Assembly (NCBI GenBank): GCA_047967505.1
Contig: CM106541.1
Direction: 5' to 3' (one strand)
DNA from: Dipteris shenzhenensis
Lineage: Eukaryota > Polypodiophyta > Polypodiopsida > Gleicheniales
DNA: 64,000 nt
This document shows, piece after piece, positions 1 to 12,131 of the stretch; the first letter of the stretch is position 1; every line of letters begins with the position of its first letter. A program made the position numbers and the translations under genes. Below the pieces are notes generated by a model. It saw only the letters and a program-made list of their open reading frames with translations. It did no database searches and was not told the origin of the DNA.

Positions 1-170
1 GGGAAGGAGGTGGGAGGAGGAGAGGGAGAAGGAGGGTGGAGGAGGAGGAGGGAGGAGGATGGAGAAGGAGGGTGGAGGAGGAGGGAGGAGGATGGAGGAG
101 GAGGGTGGAGCAAGAGGGAGGAGGAGGGAGGAGAAGATGGATAAGGAGGGAGGAGGAGGAGACAAGGGTA
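1..170. repeat. Purine-rich GGA/GGAG minisatellite
   Basis: The + strand is almost entirely G and A, built from GGAGGA, GGAGGAGGAGG and GATGGAG variants. G runs are mostly two or three long, so G-quadruplex or triplex formation is possible but not shown. The array continues beyond the left edge. Confidence 0.9.
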
Positions 171-1347
171 GGGAGTGCAGGGGTAAGGGCATGCTAGAAC
201 ACGAATAGTAATGTGTTCCATGTATATTCCATGTGATTGCAATTAGTTATAAGTGGAAATAGCAATCAATGTGGGTTGAAGTTTGTGTGAGTTGATTTCA
301 AATGACACATAGAACTTATATGACGAATGTTGCTTGGAACATTTAAGTTTACTTTGAACTATTATTTAGAAAGTCTAGTTGGATAGTACAAGAGTTGTAG
401 CACCCATTCATCAGTGTTTTGCATTGACTTGTTGTTTGTTCTCTCAACAAAGAAACATGGTCTGAGTTGAAACACCAAACCCATTCGATAGATTGTGTCA
501 GAGTTCTGTAATTCTTTCAGCACACTACTTCATTGAAGATTTACCCCACCTTTGATACTTGCCTAGTACAAAAATATTATCTTTTCACAAGGACAAGGTC
601 TCTTGGGTCAAGAAAATGTTGCCATACTTAAACACCATTTCCATTATTTGTTCCATGGGCATTGTAAAGTGAGTGGACATACATTATTCATATATGGGTT
701 ATAAAGTACCTTTCTTGGTGCATTGTCAAAGTCTATTTGTTGGCTACATGCCAAAGGAAAAGCTTAGGTTTTTGATGGTGTTGAGTGTGTGCTAGATGCT
801 AGCCTTCCAAGAGTGAAATTGCTACTTAGTGTTAATAGAATTCAGCATTAAGGAAGACTTTATACAACATGAAGAAACCTCTTTTTGATACGCTCTTTTT
901 AAAGTGCAAGATGTATTATTATAAAATGTTCTTTAAACAAGGAAAAATCTCATTTTCTAATATATACTTTACTATTCCAACTTGTAACATTTACATTACT
1001 AGCAGTTATATACAATCCATTCAATTAGAGTTTAGCCTTACATTCACAATGTTGTTGTAAATACAAAAACGTGAACGGACGTCGGGCCTTGTCTGGAAAT
1101 TCAAATGTCGTTACAAGTGAATAGCATGGAGTGGATTCTAGAAAGTGGACTATTGTTAACCTTGTGGCAAAAAGGATGAGAAGTGCAGTTTAGGACAACA
1201 ACTATGAGAGCATTGTGTGTATAGAGTAGTGGCGGTAAAGCTCCGCTTGTAATATCTTGAGCCTGAAAGATGGTATGATGAATCTTAAAGCATGAGGATA
1301 GCCAAAATCCTATCTAGAAAAGATCCAATCATACTTGCAAAATCAGG
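171..1347. other. AT-rich stretch without a supportable gene
   Basis: There are only short random open frames and no homology I recognise. The left arm of an inverted repeat lies at 251-336 (separate entry). Confidence 0.5.
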
Positions 1348-1490
1348 ATCTAGAGAGAGAAATACTAAATCTAGAGAGAGAAATACTAAAAGCCTACACT
1401 TTTGGAGGTCCCCCCACTTTGTGTAGAGACCTAAAAGGTCCCCCCACTTTGTGTAGAGACCCAAAAGGTCCCCCCCAAAAGTGGAGGGAA
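1348..1490. repeat. Two short tandem duplications (21-bp and 30-bp units)
   Basis: A unit containing CTAGAGAGAGAAATACTA occurs twice with a 21-bp period (1348-1390). A 30-bp unit starting GGTCCCCCCACTTTGTGTAG occurs twice plus a partial third copy (1407-1480). The open frames crossing it on both strands follow from the repetition. Confidence 0.8.
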
Positions 1491-1773
1491 TTTTGTCCAA
1501 AAGGTCTCCTACAAAAGAGGTCCCACCACGGAGGTACCTAACGGATTGTGTAGAGACCAACATGTATAAATATCTCTCAATGGAATGAAGATCCCACTCT
1601 TTGGGGTGTAGTGTTCAAACTCACTATTGTGTTCATGTGATTGATCTCCATTGTGTCCATGGTCTCCTACCACTTATAGCTCATTTCCAACAATCACATG
1701 GAATACACATGGAACACATAGCATGTTTATACAGACTCTACAAAGATATGAAGAGTCTAGAGATGGAGAGTCT

Positions 1774-2620
1774 ACATCAAATTATCACATGTGGTTCGAA
1801 TTCATGTACATACTTCATAAAGAAAACTTGTATGAAAACCCCACTGACTACTTCCATGTAGTTCGAATTCATGTACATACTCAAAAAGCAAACTTGTATG
1901 AAAACCCCACGGACTACTTCATGTCCCATTTGAGAAATTCCTTGTGAGAATAATCCAAAGCACATGAAATTCACATATGAATGTTGCAAGTGCATACAAA
2001 ACACATGCTGACTCACATGGAATATAGCTTGTTGCCAATGACATCGAATACACAAACTCTACAAATATATGTATATTCTACATCAAATTATCACACATAG
2101 TTCAAATTCATGTACATACTCCATAAGCAAACTTGTATGCAACCCCATGGACTACTTCCATGTCCCATTTGAGCAATTCCTTGGGATAATACTCCAAAGC
2201 ACATGAAACACACATCCGAATGTTGCAAGTACATATAGAACACACGTTGATCATATGCCTAGGGGAAAATCTTTATAAATATATGAAGAGTATACATCAA
2301 ATTATTTCACACTATTTGAATTCATGTACATTTTCCAAAAGAAAACTTGTATTTTTTTAAAAAACTAGGAAATGTGCTGCTATATCACATAATTGAATGT
2401 TGCAAGTACATAGAAAACACACATTGACCATGTGCCTATAGCAAACTCTTGCAAGAATACTTAAACAAACTCTAAAAATGCATGAGGATCCTACATCAAT
2501 TTATCATACATGGCTCAAATTCATGTACATACTCTGTGAGCAATCTTGCATGCAATACAATAGCTAGGAAATGTGCAATTATACCACATAGTTGGGCTTT
2601 CCAAGTAGTAATCCAAATTA
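1774..2620. repeat. Degenerate tandem array, unit about 70-240 bp
   Basis: A module containing TTCGAATTCATGTACATACT followed by AAACTTGTATG recurs at about 1797, 1862, 2102, 2317 and 2515. Later copies also share CCCATTTGAG, GAATGTTGCAAGT and ACATCAAATTATCACA. Spacing is 65, 240, 215 and 198 bp. It is non-coding and resembles a decayed satellite or element subterminal repeats. Confidence 0.7.
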
Positions 2621-3089
2621 GATTCACATTCTTCAAATGGAATCAACCATGTAAATCCTATCTATCGTTCAAAATCAACCTTCAACCCACATTATTTGGC
2701 AAAGTATTCCAATGTTAATTGTGGAATACCTCAATCAATTATCTAAAGCACACTTACATCTCTCAAGTGACATCGCCATGTAAATTCTATATGCCACTTG
2801 AAATCAACTCACACAAATTTTAACCCACGTCAATGGCTATTTCCACTTACAATTCCAACATTAGTTTTGCAAGAACACCCCAAAGTACTTGGAATGCATG
2901 CTAATCTCGCATCAATAACCTAGTCATCCACCACCGTCCATTCACCCTCAACAATCCCATTACATCAACAAAGTTTTTGGAGAACATTGTAGGATTTGAA
3001 GCAATTCCAAAGCTAAAGAATATTCAATGAAAGAGTCCAAAGCCTCAGCAACAACAACGAGACCCCTGCCAAAGTTCACAGCCGTCTAC

Positions 3090-5165
3090 CTCCTCTCAAC
3101 CTAAGTGACTGTAGGCATTTGTGGTTCAAAGTGATAGCTCTAAGGTGGATTCCATGCATGAAATGGAGATAGAAGAGATACCAATATAGCCCCAGTCACC
3201 ATCCGCCTACACTACCATTTATAAGGCCAGTCCTTGGAGCTTGTGTGACCACCTCCATTGACTTATGCACTTTCCAATGATGCAAAATATTTCCTTGAGC
3301 AAAGGGGACTTGGATGTTTGTTTAAGTACCTATAATCCTTGAAGGACAATCCTACCATGACCACATACATCCAAGAATTTCTCCATTCTTATCACTCTAG
3401 GGATGCATAGGTTGGAAAATTCGACACCATCACTATAAATTAGAGTCTTGTCCATATTATACTTGATAGTACAGTGACCCAAATGTCCTTCACACTCCCA
3501 ACTAAAGGGGAAAAATACCCCACAAGGCTTGTCGATGCCAAATTTCTCAAAATTCAGCCTCTCCTTGCCAAGGGCACCAAGTTCCGTAGGGATGAAATAC
3601 TACTTCACACAATCATTGACCCTCAACTCAAAGCAAGACTAGAGCTCTCAGCCAGTGTTTGGTCATCTTCTTCACAAAGAAACTCAATAGCTGATCTTCC
3701 CAAAAATGTAAAATTCCTGACTTATTGGCAATAATCATCAGTAAAGAGGTGCAAGAATCTCCCCTTGTCGCCACAACCTATTGAGAATCTAAACATCCTC
3801 TTGTCACCTGTGTGGGAGCCATCACAATCTTCTCCTCATACCACATTACCCAATGAGGATATCCCAGAAGAAATGCCTATGATGGAGGTAGAAAATCAAG
3901 AATTGTCCCAACAGATGCTATAGCTCGATGCACAGTTGCAACCAATAGATTTCCATTAATAGAAACAGAGCAAGATCCATAGGTGACATTAGTACAAGCC
4001 CCACCAGTTAACATCATGCCTATAAATGAGCCACAAGGGGATCTAGTGCAGCAACATGACTTCTACACCCAAGTGTAAGAGTACCAATGGAGCAACCCCG
4101 TACCAATACTACATGGTCGTCAAGATGGATACATGGGCACGAGTTGTATCAACAATTTTTCCAAACCTCATTACCCTCTACCATCCTCCATCATCAAGCC
4201 AACCAAATTCTTCAAATGTCAGAACTATTCACTAGCTTGGCCAAGGAGGAGCATGCCCAAGAATTAGAAAGACAAACTATAGCAAGCACCCATGACTAAT
4301 TCCATAGAATTGCAATAGAAGTCACGGGACTTCGATCCCAATTAGATGAGAAAGAGGTTGAAGAAGTATGCATAAACCAAGCTCTCCAAGCTTAGGAGAA
4401 AGCAGTGCAAGATATGACTTCCAACCTCCACTAGAGCCAAATATAGTTGACAGCAACACTTCACGCTACAAAATCCTACAAAAGTCTAATGGCCACTTGA
4501 CCTCAACACATGCTCAACAAATGGAGGAAGTTGTACAAGCTTAGCTCACTCTAATCCAAAAAGAAGAAGAACTCTAGGATTTCCAAGAAAAGCTTGTAGA
4601 GGTGCAACAATCTTTGGCAAGACACACTTTCAGCATTGAGGAGCTCACAAGGGAATGCCAACTATAAAACGACCAACTTGCCACCAATACAAAGGCAAGC
4701 ATTGCTCAAGCTCAAGTCTTGGACCAATAGTCAAATACCAATGAACCATTCCTCCTCAACAAGAACATGTCACCTTGCAGATTGAGGATGGATATACATC
4801 CATCTACCATAAGTATAAGGAAAAGGCAGATGAGCTGTAATCTCACAAGGCAAACATCTCAAAGCTAAAACTCCAATTTCTAGTGCAAAACAATGAGGCA
4901 ATGGATGACACAACAAATAAAGTGTTACTATAGTGCACGATGGTGGTGTTTTAAGAGCTTGTGGCTGCTCTACAAGATGAAGATAATCTTAGAGCTCATC
5001 TGATGGAAATAGCATGAACACTCATCTTATGGAAACAACTCCAACTCAAGATCATATCTGCTCATCCAAAAAATGGGAGTGTTCCATAGAAGCAAAAAAT
5101 CTGCACAAAATTTGCCAAGACTCGTCAGAAGATGCATTCTGAACAACCATCCCTCCTTGACTACT
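3090..5165 (+). pseudogene. Decayed coiled-coil repeat-family ORF, copy 1
   Basis: Open segments at 3474-3734 and 4087-4299, with the broken frames between and after them, read as one relic. The N-terminal part (3250-3730) contains FTLPTKGEKYP and resembles gag-like modules of plant repeat proteins. A Glu/Gln-rich coiled coil follows (4230-4920), with EERTAKEEHAQELERQ-type heptads and KEVEEVCINQAL. A tail then contains SKLKLQFLVQNNEAM (about 4860-4900) and IISAHP. Several stops are TAG or TAA where copy 2 (14447-16873, - strand) has Gln. The family is unidentified; paralogy with copy 2 is the main evidence that it once coded for protein. It stops abruptly where a copia relic begins. Confidence 0.6.
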
Positions 5166-5169
5166 TTTC

Positions 5170-6610
5170 CTACTAGCTAATATCCTTTAGATTTGTCTCT
5201 GATTTTGTATTCATCTCCATCAAAGATGACTTGATAGTTGTGTTCCGTCATTTGCCCAATTGACAAGAGGTTCTTGCCGAGCTCCGGAACATAGAGTACA
5301 TCTTTTACCAATCCTTTTGTACTAGTGAAATTGTTCATAGGGACAATGCCATTCCCTTGAACTAGATTTGGTGTATTATTTGTCGTGTAGATGACATTCT
5401 TCAGTCCTTCTAATGGTTTCATCTCTGTGATGCTTTGTCATATGAGATGATGTACCACTGTCAATGTACTAAGAATCTTAATATGCTTGATCGACTTGAT
5501 AATTTTATTCCCCTTTTGAATTGCAATCTATATCAAGATATACTATTTCAGTCTTTTGCATATCCTCACTTACAAGAAACATATTCTCAAGTTCATTAGC
5601 ATAATGATTATGACTTGAATGCCCATTGTGATGATTTCCTCTTTCTTAAAAATTCCCTCGATTGCTACTGGATTGGCTACGTTGGTTGTACTACGTCTTG
5701 TAGCAATCTGTTTCATAGTTCCCAAAATTATGATAGTAGTTGCATTGAATTTTTTACACATTGGTGGATGCATTCCCTCGTCCTTGGAATCTTCCTCTAT
5801 TGGAATGATTTCCTCTTGGTTGCTGGTGTTGAGGATGATGCCGATGCTAACTTTCCTGATGACTTTGTTGCTGATGATGACCACTTTGCTGAAATGATCT
5901 GCCTCTACTTCTGCTTCTATCTGAAGCTATGAATGCTTGATCATTGGAATGACCTTTTGTGTGGGTGAATGGCTTGTGTCCTGAGTTCTTCACAAGTAAC
6001 ACTGACTGTAGCTCTTCAAGTGTTGGAATTTGCCATTGAATGGCAATACTCTAATATAGATTCTCCTATCCCTCTCCTAGTCCATTCAAGATGACTTGAA
6101 CCATTTTTGTGGGATTCATAGTCTCTCCTGTTGCTACGAGTTGGTTGTTGCAATCCTTGATCCTAAGTACATAAGCATGACCGGTTTCACTACTATTGTG
6201 GAAACTTTGGTTTGTCCAGTTTCTCAGTGTGAGAATCCTAGAAGTGTTCTTGGAGTCATAAAGAGTTGCGAATATATTCCATGCTTCTTTTGATGTCTAG
6301 ACTGTGTTGAGTTGTCCTAGCATGACATCTTGCACATTCTGCTTTATCAAATGATATGCATACTCATCTCTCTTGTCCCACTTTTCCTATGCTTAGACAA
6401 TGGCAGGATCTACTACAGGTGTGGACATTGGTGGTGTAGCTGTAGATCCTGCCACTGGTGGTGCTGCGGCGGGTAATAGGGGGTGGAGCTATTGCTAGCT
6501 AGATCGTCTAATGGTCTAGGTGTAGACCCATCAACATACTCCCATTTGTCTTGAAGTACAAGAATGGTCTCCATTCAACACTTCCATGTGCCATAATTGG
6601 AGTTGTCTAG
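5170..6610 (-). mobile_element. Ty1/copia gag-protease fragment
   Basis: Read leftward on the - strand. The gag part has IKDCNNQLVATGE-like helices near 6150, an Arg/Gln-rich linker and a zinc knuckle (CNYYHNFGNYETDC, about 5730-5770). It is followed by the protease start (YIDSGTSSHMT, about 5455) and the protease-integrase linker (VKDVLYVPELGKNLLSIGQM, 5250-5320). The active-site DSG is readable. Stops and frame changes are scattered through gag. It ends at 5170, abutting the coiled-coil repeat, with no LTR seen at either side, so it is a truncated relic. Confidence 0.85.
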
Positions 6611-7265
6611 CTTAGCAAATGCCTACAAATTGAGGTTGCTAGTCATAGACATGGTGCACGAAATGTACTCAAAGTGCTGTGAAAATCACTGTCTTAATCA
6701 TTTGCAATACATTGACTGTATCAACAACAATACACTGATTGTCGGTGAAGAAAGAACTATAAGATATAATCCAACCTATTACAAGGCTTGTGGCAAATAG
6801 CCAAAAGGCTTTAAAGGCTCAAATGATGTACACAATGTCAAAAAATAGCCAAATAGGCTTTACAATGGTGGCATGTGTGTGTAATGTGCAATCTTCTCTC
6901 TGATCAATCGGTTAATGCCTCTAAAAACTCTGAAGTCTCCTCACTAAACTGTGGAACGTTGGGTTTCAGGAAATGTAATGATGTGAAACCGCATGTGAGT
7001 GTAGGGACTGATCCAAGTAGGAACTATTTAGGAATTTTTGGACATGGCTTTGATTGGCTTTTGTGGATTATCTCCTATAAGTATGATCTAATCTACTCTG
7101 ATCTAGATCTAGACCAACTGTCGAGCGATGAAAAAGCAGCAAATAGTTTCTTTTCTTTGTTTATTTTCGGTGTTGGGTCAGATGCATCGATGTAGAGGCT
7201 GTTGTGCATGCAAGAAGTGGATTTGTCATCGAGGCTCAAAAGTGTGTGATACTTGTTCCAAAATG
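6611..7265. other. No supportable gene; possible relic flank
   Basis: Short open frames only (6597-6800, 6875-7195). They show no family signature or splice context that I trust. Confidence 0.4.
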
Positions 7266-8880
7266 TGTGTGATATGACAAGCGCTTAGAGTACAAAAAAG
7301 TGAGCGTTTTTCCTTTTTGGAGCGCTCTCAAATTCTTCATGGATCAAGAGATATCGCTTTATCAAGGTGGGGGGGCAAAAAGTGAGAAATGATGATGTGG
7401 CCACTGTGTTTACATGCAAAGTGTGTGCTTGCCAAGGGGAGTGCCACATGGTAGTGATGATATGGCAGGTGACGTGGGAAGTGATTGCCATGTGTCACTT
7501 TGACTATTCAATTGATGACATGGCACTTTGACTAGTCAACTTGATGACCTGGTACTTTGACTAGTCAACCTAATGATGTGCCAAGTTGACAACTGATGTG
7601 GCACTGTGGGGACCCGGTGTTGACATGGTAGTAGATGTGCTAGATGATGTGTCTGGTGATCTGTGTGCTGACATGTCAGTCGATTGATGATGTGGCACCT
7701 TGGTAGGGTCTACTAATGTGACAATAGATAAGACACATTTCGACATTCGGACATGGTCTTATCTTGCCACGTGTCACAAGATAGACAAGCTCAAGGTTAA
7801 GCTGACCCGAGGTTTTGTTGACCAATCCTATTCTCAAGAGATGATGCCACGTGTTTGGTATTGGTGGTGCCACATGTGTTGATAGAATCAATGGGATTCT
7901 CGATGGAACCTTCAGATGCTTGATGAAATCTGCTAGATTCCATCATCATCCATGGTTGGCAGAAGGTCGATCGCGGGTCGATGACGACGTTGAGGAGTCG
8001 TTGAGAGTGTGCGGGCTGTTTTCATTGGTGGATGCCTATGGAGCAACTTGTGAGGGAGCTCATATGTCTGTGGAGTAGCTTGTGAGGGAGTTGTTGGGAG
8101 CTCATACATCTGTCCTGCTTTGGAGGCTTAGAACAGTCAAGAGCCAAGAGCTGTGTGTTAGACATAGGCATTGAAGAAGCATGTTTTCTTGGCGGTGTGG
8201 TGGTTGTCGATGGCCATTCATTGGTGGTGAAATCATCAAAGCTGATGGCGTTGCAGGAGCCACGATGGCCGTTCATTGATATAGATGGCTCTATCAATTA
8301 TGGCAACATTGCAAGTTGGCTGGATGAGGCGTGGGGGTAGGTCTTTACCTTAGTCATTGTGGAGCTAGCATGCATAGGGCGGTGTTCAAATTGTGAGTCG
8401 TCGTTGTGATATAGCCACTGAGCTTGGCAGCTAGACTAGTGGAGTGGCGATGCAAGTTGCTATCTCTTCCAATGCTGATAGCTCCACCAGTTGTTTTGAT
8501 AGTCTGTTGATAGTTCCACTAGTTTGTTATCATGAGCCCGTGTGCTCAATGCTAGCTATAGATAGTTGCTTAGCCTTGCGTTTGGTCATTTGCATAGGTG
8601 CGTGTTGCTGCAGTCGTCTTGAAGGTCATTGATGGAGCGACTGGTTGCTGGTGTAGTTGATTCGGGTCATTGGGCTCGTTTTAGAGCTCGTGGCTCATTG
8701 GTTGGAGGAGCCAATTAGTCGTTGGGAGTAGCTATGGCTGTGGATGCCATTAGCGAAGCATTGTTAGTTGCATGTGTAGCAGCCACGGGTAGTGTTTGAT
8801 GAAGTAGAGGCTACTATTGAAGAAGTCTTTAGGCTGCCTTACATGTAGATGTAGAGCCCTGTTGCAAGGTAGTTGAAATA
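7266..8880. repeat. Dispersed repeat rich in ATGATGTGGCA/CACGTGTC motifs
   Basis: Positions 7275-7335 match the reverse complement of about 51108-51180 across some 60 bp, sharing TTTTCCTTTTTGGAGCG and CAAATTCTTC. Next comes a stretch dense in GATGTGGCAC, TGCCACGTGTC and a 21-bp direct repeat CATGGCACTTTGACTAGTCAA (7527 and 7550, imperfect). The same character is seen inverted at 50840-51060, so both look like copies of one dispersed element. Open frames at 7676-8340 show no recognisable domain. Confidence 0.5.
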
Positions 8881-9301
8881 ATAGAAGAGCTCTCTTGCTC
8901 TCTCTCTCTCTTGAAGTAGATATCTCTCTATCTCTCTCTCATAGTTAAGGTATATCTTTCTTAAGATACCTTGCTCTCAATGAAACCTATCTTTCTCTCA
9001 CACAATGAAATCTCTCAAACACAATGATTGAATTCTTCCGAAAGAAATGAAAGGAATGAGATCTCTCTTCCTCACTAAGAAACTCTCACTAGAACTCTCT
9101 TCAATAGAGATGAACGGAATCACTCAACGGAAGTGAACTCTCCTAAAGACACTCAAGAGAAACTCTCAATCTCTCTCACAAGGATCTCAATGCCTCAGTG
9201 TGGCGAAAGGCAAAGGATCTCTGATACCATGACAAAATATGGAGAGAGAAGAGGAGAAGAGTGGAGATGAGGAGAGGGAACATAGCTAAAGAGCACACCT
9301 A
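8881..9301 (-). mobile_element. LTR-retrotransposon end and primer-binding site with CT-rich leader
   Basis: On the - strand TGGTATCAGAG (9219-9229) matches the initiator tRNA-Met primer site and directly follows an LTR-like end TTTTGTCA (9230-9237). The sequence to the left (8880-9218) is the GA-rich leader of that element on the - strand. Only about 70 bp of LTR remains before it joins copia-1 RT at about 9302. This is a second, different element abutting copia-1. Confidence 0.6.
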
Positions 9302-9309
9302 TACTCTAG

Positions 9310-9868
9310 ATTTAGTTCTTGCTAGCCAATAACATATCATCCACGTAAAGTGCCAGGAGTATCAAGCTATTATCCTTAGCCCTTTTAGTGTAGAGACAGT
9401 GATCAATCTCACTTCTTCTGAAACCCTGGGATCTCGAATGAAAGCATCAAACTTGTGATACCATTCTCTAGGCACTTGCTTAAGGCCATAGAGACTCTTT
9501 TTCAGCTTGCAAACCAAATGCTCTTTGCCCTTTTCTTCAAAGCCTTCCGGTTGTACCATGTAAACTTCCTCATGCAAATCCCCATGCAAGAAAGTTGTCT
9601 TGACATCCATCGGCATAAGCTCCATATCCTCCATTGCCACAAGTCCAAGTACACATCTAAGTGTGGTCATCTTCACAACTAGAGAGAATATCTCATCAAA
9701 GTCCACACCCTTCTCTTGCTTGAACCCTTTCGCAACCAAACGGGCCTTGTACTTAGGCATATTATCACCTATGACATTCATCTTGTAGACCCATTTACAC
9801 GACAATACTTTCTTTCCATGTGGCAAAGAAACCAAGTCCCAAGTCTTATTCTTTATGAGTGAACTCAT
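9310..9868 (-). pseudogene. copia-1 reverse transcriptase (partial)
   Basis: Readable RT motifs in order: KVLSCKWVYK, KARLVAKGFKQ, VDFDEIFSLVVKMTT, MDVKTTFLHGDLHEEVYMVQ and LKKSLYGLKQ, then a frame change and LALYVDDMLLA (9310-9340), the catalytic aspartate motif. This would copy element RNA into DNA. The sequence stops right after YVDD, so the thumb and RNase H are lost. The usual Pro in FSPVVK is Leu. Confidence 0.9.
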
Positions 9869-10018
9869 CTCTGATTACATAGCATACTCCCACTTGCGAT
9901 GATCCTCGTGCATCATAGCCTCTCTGTAGGCAAGAAGGCTCCCCGCAATCAAGAAGCATCACATAGTCTACCCCTGGAACAAATCTCTTAGGCAGTCTAG
10001 ACACTCTAGACGTTCTTC

Positions 10019-11880
10019 TCAAGGGCATTTCAGCTTGCTGTCCCACCTGCATATCAGCCACATTTTGCTCATCATTGCCATCGATAGATTATCCTTTATC
10101 TGCCTTGATTGTGTACCTGTGGGAGTACATGGTGGCACCATTTCTTGCACATTCAGGGCATGGACAGCTTGTTGTCTCTTAACATATATGGGTGGATTTA
10201 CATCTTGAAAAGTGATTCTCCTCATTTCCACATCCCTCATGGGTGTCTTATACATCTTCTTCTCATTGAAGACCACATCATGGCTTCGTATGATTTTCTT
10301 TACTTCTGGATCCCAGAGATGATAGCCCATCTCTCCAGTTTCACCATAACCCAGAAAGATGCATTTCCTACACTTAGGATCTAGCTTCTTTCGAAGCTCT
10401 TTTGGCACATGTGCATATGCCTCACACCCAAATATACACAAATGAGAGTAAGAGGGCTTCTTGCCACTCCATGCCTCTTCAGGAATACCACCATCCAAAC
10501 TCTTGCTAGGTGATCTATTGATCACATGCATTGCAGTCTTCATTGCCTCAACCCAAAAACCACCAAAAAGACTTGCATTGGAAAGCATACATTGCAACCT
10601 TTCCTGAATGGTGCAGTTCATCTGCAGTGCAACTGGATATTCTGCTTTGGAGTACAAGGAGACATGAGTTCCCTCTTGATCCCACGTGTATCACAGAAAT
10701 GCTAAAAGTCATGAGAGATATACTCTCCACCATTATCAGTCCGTAGGCATTTAAGTGTTCTACCTGACTGATTTTCAGCCAAAGCCAACCATTTTTGAAA
10801 TACCTAGAACACATCACTTTTTTGAGCTATAACATAAGCCTACACTTTCCTAGTTGCATCATCAATGAATGTCACATAGTATTTAGCCCCGCCTAATGAC
10901 CGTGTAGGCATGGGACCACATACATCTGAATGCACCAGATCAAGCTTTTCAAGCTCTTTCTTCCCCCCTTCTTTTATGGGATGATTTAGTCTGCTTCCCA
11001 TAGAGACAATGCTCACAAAATTCAAAGTCAGAAAAACTCAAATGCGGTACATAACCCAAACGGCATAAGAGTTTCATTCCATTCTGGCTCATGTGCCCCA
11101 ACCTATAATGCCACAAAGAAGTACTTGGCTACTCAGTTATTGCAACAACATGATCAGACACCCCTGATACATGTAAGGGATACAAAGTCCCACACTTGGC
11201 ACCCCTAGCCAAAACCATAGAGCCCTTTTGAATTTTCCAACTCTAAAAACCAAACGTGGTCTGAAAACCAGCATCATCTAGCTGACTCGCTAAAATAAGA
11301 CTCTTGGTTAGCTTAGGCACATGTCTCACATTTTTCAAAACAAATGTAGACCCATTTGCAAAAGAAAACTTTATGTCACCTGCTCCCACTATGTCACATG
11401 CAAAGTTATTTCCAAGATGCACACAACCTGTCTTTCCATTGTCATAAGTGGAGAACCATTCCATATGGGGAGTAACATGGAATGAAGCATCAGAATCCAA
11501 AATCCAATCCTAGGAATATGCATCATCTGAAGTGGTAAGCAAGTCTGCAGGTAGACTAGACATGAAGAGAATTTCATTGTCACTATCATCAGTGACTACA
11601 TCAATCTACATCAATCTCCTCAATCTTCATTTTTCCTTTGTCCTCCCTTGGACTCTCTTCCTTCTTATTTGCACCCCAATTTGCATTCTTTTTCTTATCC
11701 TTTTGCTCTCTTTTCAACTTGTAGCAATCCTTTTTCATGTGGCCCTTCTTGCCACAGTGGTAACACTCAATGTTTCATGCCTTGGATTTGCTACAAGAGT
11801 TTCCTCTTCTTGGGGCTTCCCCCTGAACTATGATTTGCCCCTTTGCACATTTAAGGCTGCATCCTATCCATAGACTTATG
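10019..11880 (-). pseudogene. copia-1 zinc knuckle, protease and integrase region
   Basis: From right to left: the Lys-rich gag tail and zinc-knuckle remnant (about 11730-11790), then the protease around 11495, where the catalytic DSG reads DSD (MDSDASFHVTP). The linker VLKNVRHVP follows (about 11310-11340). The integrase HHCC region has LWHYRLGHM and FCEHCLYGKQ (about 11000-11120). The DDE core is broken by frameshifts (FIDDATRK at 10850-10875). The C-terminal part 10019-10657 is open: EEAWSGKKPSYSHL, CIFLGYGETGEMGYHLWDP. Confidence 0.85.
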
Positions 11881-11897
11881 TCTAATCTCCTCGGAAT

Positions 11898-12131
11898 ACT
11901 ATAATAGGGAATTTGGGAATCTCCCAAGTCCCACTTTCAAGTAAAGGGTTCGACCATGTGGCCAAAACTTGAACCCTTATTTGAAAGTGGGACTTGGGAG
12001 GATTCACTAATATGGTGGTTAGGATCGATTCCACTTTCAACTAATGGGTTCAGATTTGACCATGTGGCCAAATCTTAGCCACATTGGGAAGTATCAAACT
12101 ATTTGGAAATTCCCAAATTCCCTAATATAGT
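11898..12131. mobile_element. 234-bp MITE inserted in copia-1 gag
   Basis: Ends are near-perfect 22-bp inverted repeats: ACTATAATAGGGAATTTGGG at the left, and ACTATATTAGGGAATTTGGG when the right end is read inward. An inner fold-back of about 35-nt arms covers 11918-12005. Half of the interior is duplicated (CCATGTGGCCAAA at 11954 and 12061). It splits copia-1 gag between LLAE and the following EIRHKSMD. Flanks read GGCCGAAAC and ATTCCGAGG in - strand sense, which may be a decayed 9-bp target duplication. No coding capacity. Confidence 0.8.

Larger units (their letters stand above)
251..2848. repeat. Block bounded by imperfect ~85-bp inverted repeats
   Basis: The segment 251-336 matches the reverse complement of 2764-2848 at roughly 80 percent by eye. 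A third, weaker inverted copy lies at about 2625-2705. This could be a decayed terminal-inverted-repeat element of about 2.6 kb. I found no transposase and no target duplication, so nested repeats are an equal alternative. Confidence 0.45.

Noticed and set aside
869-1060. 63-codon frame
   Set aside because: AT-rich, low-information, no supporting context.
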